Positions 35,506 through 45,891 of a DNA stretch of 64,000 nucleotides are shown in pieces. Both the position numbers and the translations under genes were made by a program. The stretch comes from Betaproteobacteria bacterium Ga0077527 (GTDB taxonomy: Bacteria > Pseudomonadota > Gammaproteobacteria > Burkholderiales > SG8-41): the NCBI GenBank assembly GCA_001464815.1, contig LNDW01000018.1:62001-126000 (forward strand), written 5' to 3'. The notes beneath the pieces were generated by a model. That model had not been told where the DNA came from. It was given only the letters and a program-made list of their open reading frames with translations, and made no database searches. Positions within the stretch are counted from its first letter, which is position 1. Each line of letters begins with the position of its first letter.

Positions 35506-36321
35506 TCAAAGCAGGGCGCGGGCCAGCATCAGCAGCCAGTCCGGCTTTTTCAGCACCGGACGGTGGCGGAACACGTCGCCCTGCACGGCACTGATTTTTT
35601 CGAGGATGCGGTCTCCGCCGGCGATGACCATGCGCATTTCCAGCCCGATGCGGCCCTTCAGCGCGCGGCCCAGCGGCTTGCCCGAGTAAAGCAGTTCGCG
35701 CGAGCGCCGCACCTGGAAGTCCATGAATGCCGGCCAGGCGCCGCTGCTGTCGCCTGCTGCAATCCGTGATTCGCTGATGCCGTGGGCCTGCATGTCGTCG
35801 AGGGGGAAGTAGACGCGGTTTTTCTGCCAGTCGATGGCCACGTCCTGCCAGAAGTTGATCAGTTGCAGGCTGGAGCAGATGGCGTCCGAGTATTGCAGAT
35901 TCTGCGGCGTGTCGGCACGGTAGAGGATCAGCAGCAGGCGTCCGATCGGGTTGGCCGAGCGCCGGCAGTAGTCGAGCAGCTGCGCATAGTCCTTGTAGCG
36001 CTTTTGGGTGACGTCCTGCGCAAAGGCGGAGAGCAGGTCGTGGAACAGGCCGGTGGGCAAATGGTGTTCGCGGATGATTTGCGCGAGGTCGGCAAACCAC
36101 GGAACGCCCGGCGGCTCGCCGCGTTCGATGCGTTCAAGTTCACGGCTGAAAGTTGCCAGCCGGGCCAGCCGTTCCGCGTCAGGCAGGTCACCTTCGTCGG
36201 CGAAATCGTCGGATTCACGGGCAAAGCGGTAGATCAATGCGATTGGCCGCCGCAGCCGCGCCGGCAGCAGTGCCGAGGCGACGGGGAAATTCTCGTAGTG
36301 ATCGATGGAAGTATTGGACAA
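35506..36321 (-). CDS. hpnC: squalene-pathway hydroxysqualene synthase HpnC
   Basis: About 271 residues. HpnC converts presqualene diphosphate to hydroxysqualene. The protein has the squalene/phytoene synthase fold with RFARESDDFADE (first Asp-rich motif) and NFWQDVAIDWQKNRVYFP (second). Homologues start shortly before DHYENFP. The only suitable codon here is TTG at 36321 (then SNTSIDHYENFPVAS). The open frame continues upstream through the tRNA-Leu gene, which cannot be coding. The ribosome site is weak, so expression may be low. Confidence 0.9.
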   Translation of the reverse strand: MSNTSIDHYENFPVASALLPARLRRPIALIYRFARESDDFADEGDLPDAERLARLATFSRELERIERGEPPGVPWFADLAQIIREHHLPTGLFHDLLSAFAQDVTQKRYKDYAQLLDYCRRSANPIGRLLLILYRADTPQNLQYSDAICSSLQLINFWQDVAIDWQKNRVYFPLDDMQAHGISESRIAAGDSSGAWPAFMDFQVRRSRELLYSGKPLGRALKGRIGLEMRMVIAGGDRILEKISAVQGDVFRHRPVLKKPDWLLMLARALL

Positions 36322-36583
36322 GGGCTGCTTGGTCTGCTGGGGAAGGTGGGGGCCGTGTCGCGGCCGGGAACAGCCGGACAAAGCCGGTGCAATTGTCGAA
36401 AAAAACCTCGAAAAAATCCTGGAAAAACCGGAAAAGCAGAACCCGATCAACAGCTTGGCGGCAGGGTTCGCGACGTGCGGCGGGGGTCTCGCCCGGGCTG
36501 CATATAGTTTACAATCAAAGGGTTGCAAAAAAGCCGGTCGTGCCGCTGGCAACCGCCGGGCTTCCGGGGGCCGTTGTTGCAGC
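36322..36583. other. intergenic region between hpnC and tRNA-Leu with phased A-tracts
   Basis: No gene is seen. At 36396-36431 three 12-base units (TCGAAAAAAACC, TCGAAAAAATCC, TGGAAAAACCGG) place A-runs about 11-12 bases apart, close to helical phase, which would bend the DNA. A TACAAT-like -10 box near 36509 could belong to tRNA-Leu. Confidence 0.5.
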
Positions 36584-36668
36584 GCGAAAGTGGCGAAATT
36601 GGTAGACGCACCAGATTTAGGTTCTGGCGCCGAAAGGCGTGTGGGTTCGAGTCCCTCCTTTCGCACCA
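36584..36668 (+). tRNA. tRNA-Leu (anticodon TAG)
   Basis: 85 bases including an encoded CCA. The acceptor stem GCGAAAG pairs with CTTTCGC, the anticodon loop TTTAGGT holds TAG, a class II variable arm is present, and GGTTCGAGTCC forms the T arm. It reads codon CTA and related Leu codons. Confidence 0.97.
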
Positions 36669-36719
36669 ACTGGACCGGATTAATGAGTGCACCCGATCAA
36701 TCGAACAGGGAATGAAGTA

Positions 36720-38030
36720 ATGCAAGCGAACTTGGAAACGCTGGGCAACCTCCAGCGCAAACTGAATATCGTGGTGCCGATGGCCGAGATCGACGTTGAA
36801 GTCGAGTCGCGCCTCAAGCGCCTGTCGCGAACCGTCAAACTGGCCGGTTTCCGGCCCGGCAAGGTGCCGTTCAAGGTGGTGGCCCAGCAGTTCGGATCGC
36901 AGGTGCGGCAGGAAGTGCTTGGCGACACGCTGCAGAAAAGCTTCGGTGATGCCGTTAACCAGCAGAACCTGCGCGTGGCCGGCTATCCAAAGTTCGATGC
37001 CGCGCCTCCGGGCGACGGGGCGGCCGAGTTCAGCTACAGCGCGACTTTCGAGGTTTATCCCGAGGTCGTGGTGGGTGACGTGAGCAAAGCCAAGGTGAAA
37101 CGGGCGAAGCTCGATATCGGTGAGGCCGATGTCGACAAGACGCTGGAGATCATGCGCAAGCAGCGCGTGAGCTACGACACCGTCGATCGTGCGGCGGGCG
37201 ACGGCGACCGGGTGACCATGGATTATGTCGGCACCATTGATGGCGTCGAGTTCGCCGGTGGCAAGGCCGAGGGCCAGGGCATCGTGCTCGGCGAAGGCCG
37301 TTTCCTGCCGGATTTCGAGAAGGCGTTGCCGGGACTGAAGGCGGGCGAGAGCAAGAGTTTCGAGGTCAGGTTTCCCGATGACTATGCCGGCAAGGAAGTG
37401 GCCGGCAAGACGGCGGTGTTCAAGGTCGAGGTGAAGGCCGTGGCGGCGCCCAAGCTGCCGGAGATTGATGCCGAGTTCGCGAAAAGCCTCGGCGTGGCCG
37501 ATGGCGACATCGCCAAGATGCGCGCCGAAGTGCGCGGCAACCTGGAGCGCGAAGTTGTCGCCCGGGTCAAGGCGCGCACCAAGGAACGGGTAATGGATGC
37601 GCTGACTGAAGTCACGCAGATCGAGGTACCGAAGGCACTGGTTGAGATGGAAATCGAGCGCCTGCAGCAGATGGCGCGCCAGGATCTGGCTGCACGCGGT
37701 ATTCCGGTGGGCGACAACGTGCCGTTGCCGGCGGAGATGTTCGAGAAAAACGCGCAGCGCCGCGTCACCCTCGGCCTGATTCTCGGCGAGGTGGTGCGCG
37801 GGCAGAATCTTGCCGCCAAGCCCGACCAGGTCAAGGCCGCGGTCGAGGAACAGGCGCAGAGCTACGAGCGTCCGGAAGAGGTGGTGAAATGGTTTTACTC
37901 CTCGCCGGAGCGGCTGCGCGACATTGAAGGCATGGTGCTGGAAGAGAACGTGGTGACCTGGGTGCTGGCCAATGCGCAGGTCGAGGACGATGCGGTATCG
38001 TTCGATGAACTGATGGGGAATGCCAAATGA
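36720..38030 (+). CDS. tig: trigger factor
   Basis: The 436-residue ribosome-bound chaperone and peptidyl-prolyl isomerase. The N-terminal ribosome-binding domain carries the signature [12 protein letters not shown] (residues about 42-53). A central FKBP-type domain ([36 protein letters not shown]) and the C-terminal helical chaperone arms follow. The ATG at 36720 gives the canonical [15 protein letters not shown] start. The stop overlaps the clpP start by 4 bases. The tig-clpP-clpX-lon order is the classic proteobacterial quality-control cluster. Confidence 0.97.
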   Translation: MQANLETLGNLQRKLNIVVPMAEIDVEVESRLKRLSRTVKLAGFRPGKVPFKVVAQQFGSQVRQEVLGDTLQKSFGDAVNQQNLRVAGYPKFDAAPPGDGAAEFSYSATFEVYPEVVVGDVSKAKVKRAKLDIGEADVDKTLEIMRKQRVSYDTVDRAAGDGDRVTMDYVGTIDGVEFAGGKAEGQGIVLGEGRFLPDFEKALPGLKAGESKSFEVRFPDDYAGKEVAGKTAVFKVEVKAVAAPKLPEIDAEFAKSLGVADGDIAKMRAEVRGNLEREVVARVKARTKERVMDALTEVTQIEVPKALVEMEIERLQQMARQDLAARGIPVGDNVPLPAEMFEKNAQRRVTLGLILGEVVRGQNLAAKPDQVKAAVEEQAQSYERPEEVVKWFYSSPERLRDIEGMVLEENVVTWVLANAQVEDDAVSFDELMGNAK

Positions 38031-38671
38031 GAGGCTTTACCGAGCCGTTTGGAATGATGCAGGAGCCGCAGAACCTCGGCCTGGTGCCGATGGTGGTCGA
38101 GCAGAGCGGTCGCGGCGAGCGCGCTTACGATATCTATTCGCGCCTGCTCAAGGAGCGTGTGGTGTTCCTGGTCGGTCCGGTGAACGATTCCACGGCCAAC
38201 CTGATCATTGCCCAGTTGCTGTTCCTTGAGTCGGAGAATCCGGACAAGGACATTTCCTTCTATATCAATTCCCCTGGCGGCTCTGTGACTGCCGGCATGG
38301 GCATCTACGACACCATGCAGTTCATCAAGCCGGATGTGTCCACGTTGTGCGTTGGCCAGGCGGCGAGCATGGGCGCGCTGCTGCTGACGGCCGGCGCCAA
38401 GGGCAAGCGTTTTTGCCTGCCCAATTCGCGGGTGATGATTCATCAACCCTCGGGCGGTTTTCAGGGGCAGGCCTCGGACATCGAGATCCATGCCAAGGAA
38501 ATCCTGTTCCTGAAGGGCAAGCTGAACGCCATCCTTGCCAAACATACCGGCAAGGATGTCGCCACCATTGAGCGGGACAGTGATCGCGACAACTTCCTTT
38601 CCGCCGAGGCGGCGGTAAACTACGGATTGGTTGACCGGATGCTGACCAGCCGGGCGGAGGCCGCGGCCTGA
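38027..38671 (+). CDS. clpP: ATP-dependent Clp protease proteolytic subunit
   Basis: A 214-residue serine peptidase that forms the tetradecameric chamber used with ClpX. The nucleophile Ser114 lies in GQAASMGA and His139 in MIHQPSGG. Both surrounding signatures are intact, and INSPGGSV forms the substrate strand. A short N-terminal propeptide region ([18 protein letters not shown]) precedes the conserved LVPMVVEQ. It overlaps tig by 4 bases (ATGA), so the two are coupled. Confidence 0.98.
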   Translation: MRGFTEPFGMMQEPQNLGLVPMVVEQSGRGERAYDIYSRLLKERVVFLVGPVNDSTANLIIAQLLFLESENPDKDISFYINSPGGSVTAGMGIYDTMQFIKPDVSTLCVGQAASMGALLLTAGAKGKRFCLPNSRVMIHQPSGGFQGQASDIEIHAKEILFLKGKLNAILAKHTGKDVATIERDSDRDNFLSAEAAVNYGLVDRMLTSRAEAAA

Positions 38672-38738
38672 GGCCGCGGGAATTTCAGGACGGTCGATTG
38701 GTCACAGGAATCAACAGGGCTAGCTGAGGATTGAAGGG

Positions 38739-40007
38739 ATGACGGAAAAAGCCAGCGGTGAAAAGTTGCTGTACTGCTCGTTCTGCGGCAAGAGCCAGCA
38801 CGAGGTGCGCAAGCTGATCGCCGGTCCGTCGGTGTTCATCTGTGACGAGTGTATAGAGCTGTGCAACGACATCATCCGCGAGGAAACCCAGGGTGGTGAT
38901 GCCGCCAAGGGCGCCAAGTCCGACCTGCCGGTGCCGCACGAAATCCGCGACATCCTCAATCAGTATGTGATTGGCCAGGAGGTCGCGAAGAAAATCCTCT
39001 CGGTCGCGGTCTACAACCACTACAAGCGGTTGCGCAACGTCACCAAAAACGACGATGTCGAACTGGCCAAATCCAACATCCTGCTGGTTGGCCCCACCGG
39101 CTCGGGCAAGACCCTGCTCGCGCAGACGCTGGCGCGCCTGCTCAACGTGCCTTTCGTGATGGCCGATGCCACCACGCTGACCGAGGCGGGCTATGTCGGC
39201 GAGGATGTCGAGAACATCATCCAGAAGCTGCTGCAGAAGTGCGACTACGATGTCGAGAAGGCGCAGCGCGGCATTGTTTACATCGACGAGATCGACAAGA
39301 TTTCACGCAAGTCGGACAATCCTTCGATCACCCGTGATGTGTCGGGCGAGGGCGTGCAGCAGGCTCTGCTGAAGCTGATCGAGGGCACCATCGCCTCGGT
39401 GCCGCCGCAGGGCGGGCGCAAGCATCCGAACCAGGAATTCGTACAGGTCGACACCACCAACATCCTGTTTATCTGCGGCGGAGCATTCGGCGGGCTGGAC
39501 AAGATCATCCGCGAGCGTTCGGAGAAAAGCGGCATCGGCTTCGGTGCCGACGTGCGCAGCAAGGACAGCCGCAAGGACATGGCGGTGGTGCTGCGTGACG
39601 TGCAGCCCGAGGACCTGATCAAGTACGGCCTGATCCCGGAGTTTGTCGGCCGCCTGCCTGTGGTGGCGACACTTGCCGAGCTGGACGAGGCGGCGCTGAT
39701 CGAGATCCTGACCCAGCCGAAAAACGCGCTGTTGAAGCAGTTCCAGAAAATGTTCAGCATGGAAGGCGCCGAGCTGGAGGTGCGTGAAGGCGCGCTGAAG
39801 GCGATTTCGCGCAAGGCCCTGGAACGCAAGACCGGCGCGCGCGGCCTGCGCTCTATACTCGAGCACACGCTTCTCAACACGATGTTTGACCTGCCGTCGC
39901 TGGAGAACGTGGTCAAGGTTGTGGTTGACGAAGGCACCATCACCAGCGACGCCACGCCGTTGCTGATCTACTCGGACCCGCCCAAAGTTGCCGGATCGAC
40001 CGTCTGA
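38739..40007 (+). CDS. clpX: ATP-dependent Clp protease ATP-binding subunit ClpX
   Basis: A 422-residue AAA+ unfoldase that delivers substrates to ClpP. The N-terminal zinc domain has four Cys ([10 protein letters not shown] and [10 protein letters not shown]). The Walker A site is VGPTGSGKT near residue 120, the Walker B site VYIDEIDKI near 185, and the pore loop region is AGYVGEDVE. It ends with the C-terminal AAA subdomain ([12 protein letters not shown]). The spacer from clpP is 67 bases, without an obvious terminator, consistent with one operon. Confidence 0.98.
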   Translation: MTEKASGEKLLYCSFCGKSQHEVRKLIAGPSVFICDECIELCNDIIREETQGGDAAKGAKSDLPVPHEIRDILNQYVIGQEVAKKILSVAVYNHYKRLRNVTKNDDVELAKSNILLVGPTGSGKTLLAQTLARLLNVPFVMADATTLTEAGYVGEDVENIIQKLLQKCDYDVEKAQRGIVYIDEIDKISRKSDNPSITRDVSGEGVQQALLKLIEGTIASVPPQGGRKHPNQEFVQVDTTNILFICGGAFGGLDKIIRERSEKSGIGFGADVRSKDSRKDMAVVLRDVQPEDLIKYGLIPEFVGRLPVVATLAELDEAALIEILTQPKNALLKQFQKMFSMEGAELEVREGALKAISRKALERKTGARGLRSILEHTLLNTMFDLPSLENVVKVVVDEGTITSDATPLLIYSDPPKVAGSTV

Positions 40008-40172
40008 CCGGTTTTCCGGTCCCGGCCTGCAAAGTCCCGGATTGCGGACTGCAAGGGCACCGTTTCCCCTGCTTTCATGGGATACATTTGTGGGATTATC
40101 AGGCTGCGGCGCTTGTATTTGGAGCCGCCAGCCCCAAGCTGCATTCATGTTGAAACTCTCAGGTGAACGCCA

Positions 40173-42581
40173 ATGAATGACCCAATAGCAAACGAAAACA
40201 GCAGCCTGGAAATGCCCCTGCTCCCGTTGCGGGATGTGGTGGTGTTCCCGCACATGGTCATTCCGCTGTTTGTGGGCCGTCCGAAGTCGATCAAGGCCCT
40301 CGAAACCGCGATGGAGGCCGGCAAGAGCATCGTGCTGGTGGCGCAGAAATCCGCCGCCAAGGACGAGCCTTCGCCGGAAGACCTCTACGATGTCGGCAGC
40401 ATCGCCAACATCCTGCAGATGCTGAAACTGCCCGATGGTACGGTGAAGGTGCTGGTCGAAGGCAGCCAGCGCGCGCGCATCCATGCCATCCAGGATTTGA
40501 AGTCGCATTTCACGGTGCAGGTGACGCCGATTGCCAGCGATCCGGCCGCCGACCACGAGTCCGAGGCGATGCGGCGCACGATGATCCAGCAGTTCGACCA
40601 GTACGTGAAACTGAACAAGAAGATCCCGCCGGAGATACTGACTTCGCTGGCCGGCATCGACGAGGCCGGTCGCCTTGCGGACACCATTGCCGCGCATCTG
40701 CCGCTCAAGCTCGAGCAGAAGCAGGAGGTGCTGGAGATGATCGGCGTCAAGGAGCGCCTGGAGCACCTGCTGAAGGTGGTCGAGGGTGAACTTGACATCC
40801 TGCAGGTGGAGAAGCGCATCCGTGGCCGCGTCAAGCGCCAGATGGAGAAAAGCCAGCGCGAGTACTACCTTAACGAGCAGGTCAAGGCGATCCAGAAGGA
40901 ACTCGGCGAGACCGAGGAGGGCGCTGACATCGACGAGATCGAGAAAAAGATCAAGTCGGCGCGGATGCCCAAGGACGCACGCAAGAAAGCCGATGCCGAA
41001 CTGAAAAAGCTGAAGCTGATGTCACCGATGTCGGCCGAGGCCACCGTCGTGCGCAATTACATCGACGCGCTGGTCGGACTGCCGTGGCGCAAGAAGAGCA
41101 AGATCAGCACCGATCTGAAGAATGCCGAAAGGGTGCTGGATGAGGATCACTACGGCCTCGACAAGATCAAGGAGCGCATCGTCGAATATCTGGCCGTGCA
41201 GCAGCGTGTCGACAAGGTCAAGGCGCCAATCCTGTGTCTGGTAGGTGCTCCCGGCGTCGGCAAGACCTCGCTCGGCCAGTCGATTGCCCGCGCCACCAAC
41301 CGCAAATTCGTGCGCATGTCGCTGGGCGGCGTGCGCGACGAGTCCGAGATCCGTGGCCACCGCCGCACCTACATCGGTTCGATGCCCGGCAAGATCCTCC
41401 AGAACATGTCCAAGGTGGGTGTGCGTAACCCCTTGTTTTTATTGGATGAAGTGGACAAGATGGGGATGGATTTCCGGGGCGACCCGGCGTCCGCCCTGCT
41501 CGAGGTGCTGGATCCCGAGCAGAACAACACCTTTGTCGACCACTACGTCGAGGTCGAATACGACCTGTCCGACGTGATGTTTGTCGCCACCGCCAACACC
41601 CTGAACATTCCGCCGGCGCTGCTCGACCGGATGGAAATCATCCGCCTCTCCGGCTACACCGAGGACGAGAAGGTGAGCATCGGCGAGCGCCACCTGCTGC
41701 CTAAGACCATGCAAAACCACGGCCTGAAGAAGGACGAACTGGTGGTCGCGGAGAGCGCGCTGCGCGATATCGTGCGCTACTACACGCGTGAAGCCGGTGT
41801 GCGCAGCCTTGACCGTGAAATCTCAAAGATCTGCCGCAAGGTGGTCAAGGAGCTGGTCAGCGGCGGCAAGGAGCGCAAGATCACGGTATCCGCCCGCAAT
41901 CTCGACAAGTACCTGGGCGTGCGCCGCTACAGCTTCGGCATCGCCGAGAAGAAAAACCAGATCGGCCAGGTCAACGGGCTGGCTTGGACCGAGGTCGGCG
42001 GTGAGCTGCTGTCGATCGAGGCAGCGACCATGGCCGGCAAGGGCAAGATGACCACCACCGGCAAGCTCGGCGAGGTGATGCAGGAATCGGTGCAGGCGGC
42101 TATGTCGGTGGTGAGGGCGCGCTCGCAGCGCCTCGGCATCCATCCGGATTTCTACCAGAAGAATGACATCCACATTCACCTGCCGGAAGGCGCGACGCCA
42201 AAGGATGGTCCCAGCGCAGGCATCGGCATCTGCACCGCGATGGTGTCGGTGCTGACCGGTATCCCGGTGCGGGCCGATGTGGCGATGACCGGCGAGATCA
42301 CGCTGCGCGGCGAGGTACTGCCGATAGGCGGGCTCAAGGAAAAACTGCTGGCGGCGCACCGCGGCGGCATCAAGACCGTGCTGATTCCGGAGGAAAACGT
42401 GAAGGACCTGCGTGAGATTCCTGACAATGTGAAGAACAAGCTCGACATCCATCCGGTGAAGTGGATCGACCAGGTGCTGGAACTGGCGCTGGAGCGCAAG
42501 CCCGAGCCGCTGGCCGAAGAACCGGCGGCACCGGTGCCGGTGGCGGCGGAAGGCACGGCGCCCGCAGCGATCAAGCATTAA
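40173..42581 (+). CDS. lon: ATP-dependent protease La (Lon)
   Basis: An 802-residue AAA+ serine protease. The N-terminal substrate-binding domain begins [16 protein letters not shown]. The Walker A site is GAPGVGKTS near residue 358 and Walker [11 protein letters not shown] near 421. The catalytic Ser lies near residue 679 (KDGPSAGI) and the Lys in [15 protein letters not shown]. The C-terminus adds a Pro/Ala-rich tail. The spacer from clpX is 165 bases with no gene. A copy of the AT-rich motif lies within the Walker B codons (41425-41448), giving unusually AT-rich TTG TTT TTA TTG. Confidence 0.98.
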   Translation: MNDPIANENSSLEMPLLPLRDVVVFPHMVIPLFVGRPKSIKALETAMEAGKSIVLVAQKSAAKDEPSPEDLYDVGSIANILQMLKLPDGTVKVLVEGSQRARIHAIQDLKSHFTVQVTPIASDPAADHESEAMRRTMIQQFDQYVKLNKKIPPEILTSLAGIDEAGRLADTIAAHLPLKLEQKQEVLEMIGVKERLEHLLKVVEGELDILQVEKRIRGRVKRQMEKSQREYYLNEQVKAIQKELGETEEGADIDEIEKKIKSARMPKDARKKADAELKKLKLMSPMSAEATVVRNYIDALVGLPWRKKSKISTDLKNAERVLDEDHYGLDKIKERIVEYLAVQQRVDKVKAPILCLVGAPGVGKTSLGQSIARATNRKFVRMSLGGVRDESEIRGHRRTYIGSMPGKILQNMSKVGVRNPLFLLDEVDKMGMDFRGDPASALLEVLDPEQNNTFVDHYVEVEYDLSDVMFVATANTLNIPPALLDRMEIIRLSGYTEDEKVSIGERHLLPKTMQNHGLKKDELVVAESALRDIVRYYTREAGVRSLDREISKICRKVVKELVSGGKERKITVSARNLDKYLGVRRYSFGIAEKKNQIGQVNGLAWTEVGGELLSIEAATMAGKGKMTTTGKLGEVMQESVQAAMSVVRARSQRLGIHPDFYQKNDIHIHLPEGATPKDGPSAGIGICTAMVSVLTGIPVRADVAMTGEITLRGEVLPIGGLKEKLLAAHRGGIKTVLIPEENVKDLREIPDNVKNKLDIHPVKWIDQVLELALERKPEPLAEEPAAPVPVAAEGTAPAAIKH
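41425..41448 (-). repeat. AT-rich interspersed motif, copy inside lon
   Basis: On the minus strand CCAATAAAAACAA with a GGTTAC right side. On the coding strand it covers the codons for PLFLLD in the Walker B region. The protein sequence there is conserved, but the AT-rich codon choice (TTA, TTG) is not typical of this gene. Confidence 0.5.
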
Positions 42582-42700
42582 GAGGCGCGGTTCAGGCTGG
42601 AAATCGGGGCTGGATTGGTCTACAATCCGGCCCTTTGTTTGGGTTGCTTCGTCGGGCGGATGTGCAGGTGGTTGAGCCCGCTGGCCGGCGCAGTTGTCGC

Positions 42701-42776
42701 GGGTGCTTAGCTCAGCTGGTAGAGCGTCGCCCTTACAAGGCGAATGTCGGCGGTTCGATCCCGTCAGCACCCACCA
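42701..42776 (+). tRNA. tRNA-Val (anticodon TAC)
   Basis: 76 bases with encoded CCA. The acceptor GGGTGCT pairs with AGCACCC, and the anticodon loop CTTACAA gives TAC. TACAAT at 42621-42626, about 75 bases upstream, is a plausible -10 box. Confidence 0.97.
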
Positions 42777-42861
42777 GTAAGTGCAGCGATGAGTAATAAG
42801 TGATTGAGCGAGTGGCTGGTTTTTGCTCATCAATCATCACTCATCGTTCATCACTGATTTC

Positions 42862-42938
42862 GGAGTGGTAGTTCAGTTGGTTAGAATACCGGCCTGTCAC
42901 GCCGGGGGTCGCGGGTTCGAGTCCCGTCCACTCCGCCA
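42862..42938 (+). tRNA. tRNA-Asp (anticodon GTC)
   Basis: 77 bases with encoded CCA. The acceptor GGAGTGG pairs with CCACTCC, and the anticodon loop CTGTCAC gives GTC. The 85-base spacer from tRNA-Val is rich in ATGA-type simple repeats. Confidence 0.97.
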
Positions 42939-42946
42939 ACTTTAAG

Positions 42947-42974
42947 AAAAAGGCGAACCCGGTTCGCCTTTTTT
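42947..42974 (+). terminator. terminator after tRNA-Asp
   Basis: AGGCGAA (42951-42957) pairs with TTCGCCT (42963-42969) around CCCGG, followed by TTTTTT. The left A-run may allow weak reverse activity. Confidence 0.85.
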
Positions 42975-43013
42975 GTTATGTGCGCCGCGGGTTCTGCGGC
43001 CGTGGAGAGAGTG

Positions 43014-44906
43014 ATGTTCAATTTGATCGACAAATACCGCAAGGCTGTGATGATCGGGATTTTTGTGCTGATCATTCCGCCTTTTGCATTTTTCGGCATT
43101 GATTCCTACTTCGCCGGCAGTGGTGGTGGTGACAGCGTTGCCGTCGTCGGCGATTACAAGATCAGCCAGAACGAATTCACGGAGGCCCTGCGCGAGCGCC
43201 AGGAATCGCTGCAGCGCATGGCCGGAGGGCGCACCGATCCCGCACTGCTCGACAGCAGCGAGTTGCGTTTCGCCGTGCTCGATAACCTGGTGCAGCAGCG
43301 CCTGCTGATCCAGCGCGCGGTGCGCGCCGGGCTGGTTGTCAGCGACCGTCAGGTGCAGGACATCGTCAGCGCCATCGACGCATTCAAGGAGGACGGCAAA
43401 TTCTCGCTTGCCCGCTACGAGGCGCTGCTCAAGTCGCAGGGCATGACGCCGGTGATATTCGAGGACCGGGTACGCCAGGACATGCTCACTGATCTCGCGC
43501 TGCATGCCTTCAATGTTTCGACCTTTGTGTCGCGCAGCGAGGCGGCCAACCTGCTGCGCATTTCGGAGCAACAGCGCGAACTGAGCTTTTTCACTTTGCC
43601 GGTCGAGCGTTTTTTGCCGCAGGTGAAGCTGGAGCCTGACGCGGTGAAGAAATACTATGACAGCCGCCAGGACGAGTTCCGCATCCCGGAGCAGGTGCGT
43701 GTGGAATTCGTGGTGCTTGCCGCCGAGGTGCTGCTGGCACAGATGCAGCCTGCCGCCGCCGACGTGCGCAAGGCTTACGAGGAGAACATGAGGCGATACG
43801 AGGTCAAGGAGGCGCGCCAGGCCAGCCATATCCTTATTGCCGCCGAGGGTGGCGCGGATGCAAAGAAAAAAGCGCGGGCCAAGGCGGATGAAATTCTTGC
43901 CCAGGTCAGGAAGAACCCGAAGGATTTTGCCGCGCTGGCGAAACAGCATTCGCAGGATCCGGGGTCTGCGGCGAATGGCGGCGACCTCGGCTTTTTCGAG
44001 CGCGGCAACATGGTCAAGGCTTTTGACGAGGCGGTGTTTTCGATGAAGCCGGGCGAGATCTCGGGTCCGGTCGAGACCGAGTTCGGCTTCCACATCATCC
44101 GGCTGGCGGGCGTGCGCGGCGGCAAGGCGAAATCCTTCGAAGAGGCGCGTGCCGAGATCGAGGCCGACATGAAGAAGCAGATGGCGTCGAGGAAATTTGC
44201 CGAGCTGTCCGAAAGTTTCAGCAATACACTGTTTGAGCAGTCGGAAAGCCTGAAGGCGGCGGCTGATCTGATCAAATCCGCTCCGCAGAAAAGCGGCTGG
44301 TTGTCGCGGGGCAGCGCGGATAATCCGCTGATGTCGAATCCGAAGCTGATGCAGGCGATTTTTTCCGATGACGTGTTGAAGAACAAGCGTAATACCGAGG
44401 CGATTGAAGTCGCGCCGGGCGTGTTGGTCGGTGCACGGGTGATCGAGCACAAGCCGAGCGCGGTGCAACCCTTTGATCAGGTCAGCGCCGGTCTGGCGAA
44501 GAAGCTCACGCTGCAGCAGGCGGCGCAGCTCGCTGCCCAGGAAGGCCGTGCCAAACTGACCGCTCTGCGCGAGGGCAAGGATGCGCAGCTGACCTGGAGT
44601 GCGCCGCAGATGGTGGGCCGTGGTGATCCGAAAAACATCCCGGTCGAGGCGCTGCGCCAGGCTTTCAAATCCGATACCTCAAAGCTGCCGTCATTCAGCG
44701 GCGTCGAAAGCGCCGGTGGCGGTTACACGCTGATCCGCATCAGCAAGGTGCAGGAAGCCGGCGAGGGCGCGAGGGACAAACAGAACGCGATCGGTCAGAC
44801 CCTGCGCCAGGTTTCAGGACAGGCGGAAGCGGCGGCCTATCTGGCCAGCTTGCGCGCCAAGGCAGACGTCAAGGTGCGCAAGGACCAGGTGGAGCGCAAG
44901 CAGTAA
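43014..44906 (+). CDS. ppiD: periplasmic folding chaperone PpiD (SurA-like, parvulin)
   Basis: A 630-residue inner-membrane-anchored chaperone for exported proteins. The N-terminus has one transmembrane helix ([20 protein letters not shown], about residues 8-27). A SurA-like N domain ([19 protein letters not shown]) and a complete parvulin-type isomerase domain follow ([14 protein letters not shown] near 280 through [18 protein letters not shown]). The C-terminal part resembles PpiD. GGAGAGAG precedes the ATG at 43014. In E. coli hupB lies between lon and ppiD; here two tRNA genes take its place. Confidence 0.95.
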   Translation: MFNLIDKYRKAVMIGIFVLIIPPFAFFGIDSYFAGSGGGDSVAVVGDYKISQNEFTEALRERQESLQRMAGGRTDPALLDSSELRFAVLDNLVQQRLLIQRAVRAGLVVSDRQVQDIVSAIDAFKEDGKFSLARYEALLKSQGMTPVIFEDRVRQDMLTDLALHAFNVSTFVSRSEAANLLRISEQQRELSFFTLPVERFLPQVKLEPDAVKKYYDSRQDEFRIPEQVRVEFVVLAAEVLLAQMQPAAADVRKAYEENMRRYEVKEARQASHILIAAEGGADAKKKARAKADEILAQVRKNPKDFAALAKQHSQDPGSAANGGDLGFFERGNMVKAFDEAVFSMKPGEISGPVETEFGFHIIRLAGVRGGKAKSFEEARAEIEADMKKQMASRKFAELSESFSNTLFEQSESLKAAADLIKSAPQKSGWLSRGSADNPLMSNPKLMQAIFSDDVLKNKRNTEAIEVAPGVLVGARVIEHKPSAVQPFDQVSAGLAKKLTLQQAAQLAAQEGRAKLTALREGKDAQLTWSAPQMVGRGDPKNIPVEALRQAFKSDTSKLPSFSGVESAGGGYTLIRISKVQEAGEGARDKQNAIGQTLRQVSGQAEAAAYLASLRAKADVKVRKDQVERKQ

Positions 44907-44930
44907 GTGGCAGCACATTTTTTCGGCAAC

Positions 44931-44958
44931 AAAAAAGCGGCCTTCGGGCCGCTTTTTT
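44931..44958. terminator. bidirectional terminator between ppiD and fabI
   Basis: GCGGCC (44937-44942), TTCG loop, GGCCGC (44947-44952), with six A before and six T after. It serves both convergent genes. Confidence 0.92.
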
Positions 44959-44979
44959 GTGGGCTGCGGTTTTCCGCAA

Positions 44980-45765
44980 TCAGCGATTCATGCCCGCGAC
45001 GGTGGTGTTGAAGCCGCTGTCGACATAGGTGATTTCGCCGGTGATGCCGTTGGCCAGCTCGGAGAGCAGGAAGGCCACGGTATTGCCAACGTCATCAATG
45101 GTGACGTTGCGGCGCAGCGGCGCGCATTCCTCGACGAATTTCAGTATCTTGCCGAAGTCGCCGATGCCGGCCGCGGCCAGCGTCTTGATCGGGCCGGCGG
45201 ACACGCCGTTGACGCGGATGCCCTGGGGGCCGAGGTTGGCGGCGAGGTAGCGCACGCAGGCCTCAAGGCTGGCCTTGGCGAGGCCCATCACGTTGTAGTT
45301 GGGCACCGTACGCACGGCACCGAGGTAGGACAGGGTGACGATGGCGCCGGGACGGCCGGCCATCAGCGGCGCGGCGCCCTTGGCCAGAGCGGCCAGGCTG
45401 TAGCTGCTGATGTCGTGTGCGGTCTTGAAGGCGTCGCGGGTCAGGCCGTCGAGCAGCTCGCCCTTCAGCGCTTCACGCGGGGCGAAGGCAATCGAATGCA
45501 CCAGGCCGTCGAGTTGGCCCCAGCGCGACTTCAGTTCCGCGAACAGCGCGTCAATCTGGTTGTCCTGGCTCACATCGCAGGGCAGAACCGGCACGTCACC
45601 GAATTCGGCGGCGAGTTTGATCACGCGCTCCTTGATCTCCTCGCCCTGATAGGTGAAGGCAAGCTCGGCACCCTCACGGTGCGCGGCGCGCGAAATGCCA
45701 TAGGCGATGGAGCGGTTGGAAAGCAGGCCGGTAACCAGGATTTTCTTGCCTTGCAGAAACGCCAT
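44980..45765 (-). CDS. fabI: enoyl-[acyl-carrier-protein] reductase (NADH)
   Basis: A 261-residue SDR-fold enzyme completing each round of fatty acid elongation. The N-terminus MAFLQGKKILVTGLLSNRSIAYGI is diagnostic of FabI. The active site is Tyr-x6-Lys (YNVMGLAKAS), with SYLGAVRTVPN just before. AAAGGA precedes the ATG at 45765. A long reading frame extends upstream on the minus strand but only mirrors the opposite gene, so the usual short form is taken. It is convergent with ppiD. Confidence 0.97.
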   Translation of the reverse strand: MAFLQGKKILVTGLLSNRSIAYGISRAAHREGAELAFTYQGEEIKERVIKLAAEFGDVPVLPCDVSQDNQIDALFAELKSRWGQLDGLVHSIAFAPREALKGELLDGLTRDAFKTAHDISSYSLAALAKGAAPLMAGRPGAIVTLSYLGAVRTVPNYNVMGLAKASLEACVRYLAANLGPQGIRVNGVSAGPIKTLAAAGIGDFGKILKFVEECAPLRRNVTIDDVGNTVAFLLSELANGITGEITYVDSGFNTTVAGMNR

Positions 45766-45891
45766 GTCGAATCCTTTCAGGGGCACGGCAGCCAAGACGA
45801 CGGGCTGCCGCTGTTGGGCCGGAATTATAACCAGAAGCCCGGTGCCCGATGCCGGCGGGAATCGCTTGCTGAATGGGCTACACTCATTGCG

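Noticed and set aside
36322-36669. Upstream extension of hpnC
   Set aside because: It would run through the tRNA-Leu gene, and the family starts near the TTG at 36321.
44959-45891. N-terminal extension of the peptide receptor across fabI
   Set aside because: It mirrors fabI on the other strand; the true start at 45892 begins a proper lipoprotein signal.
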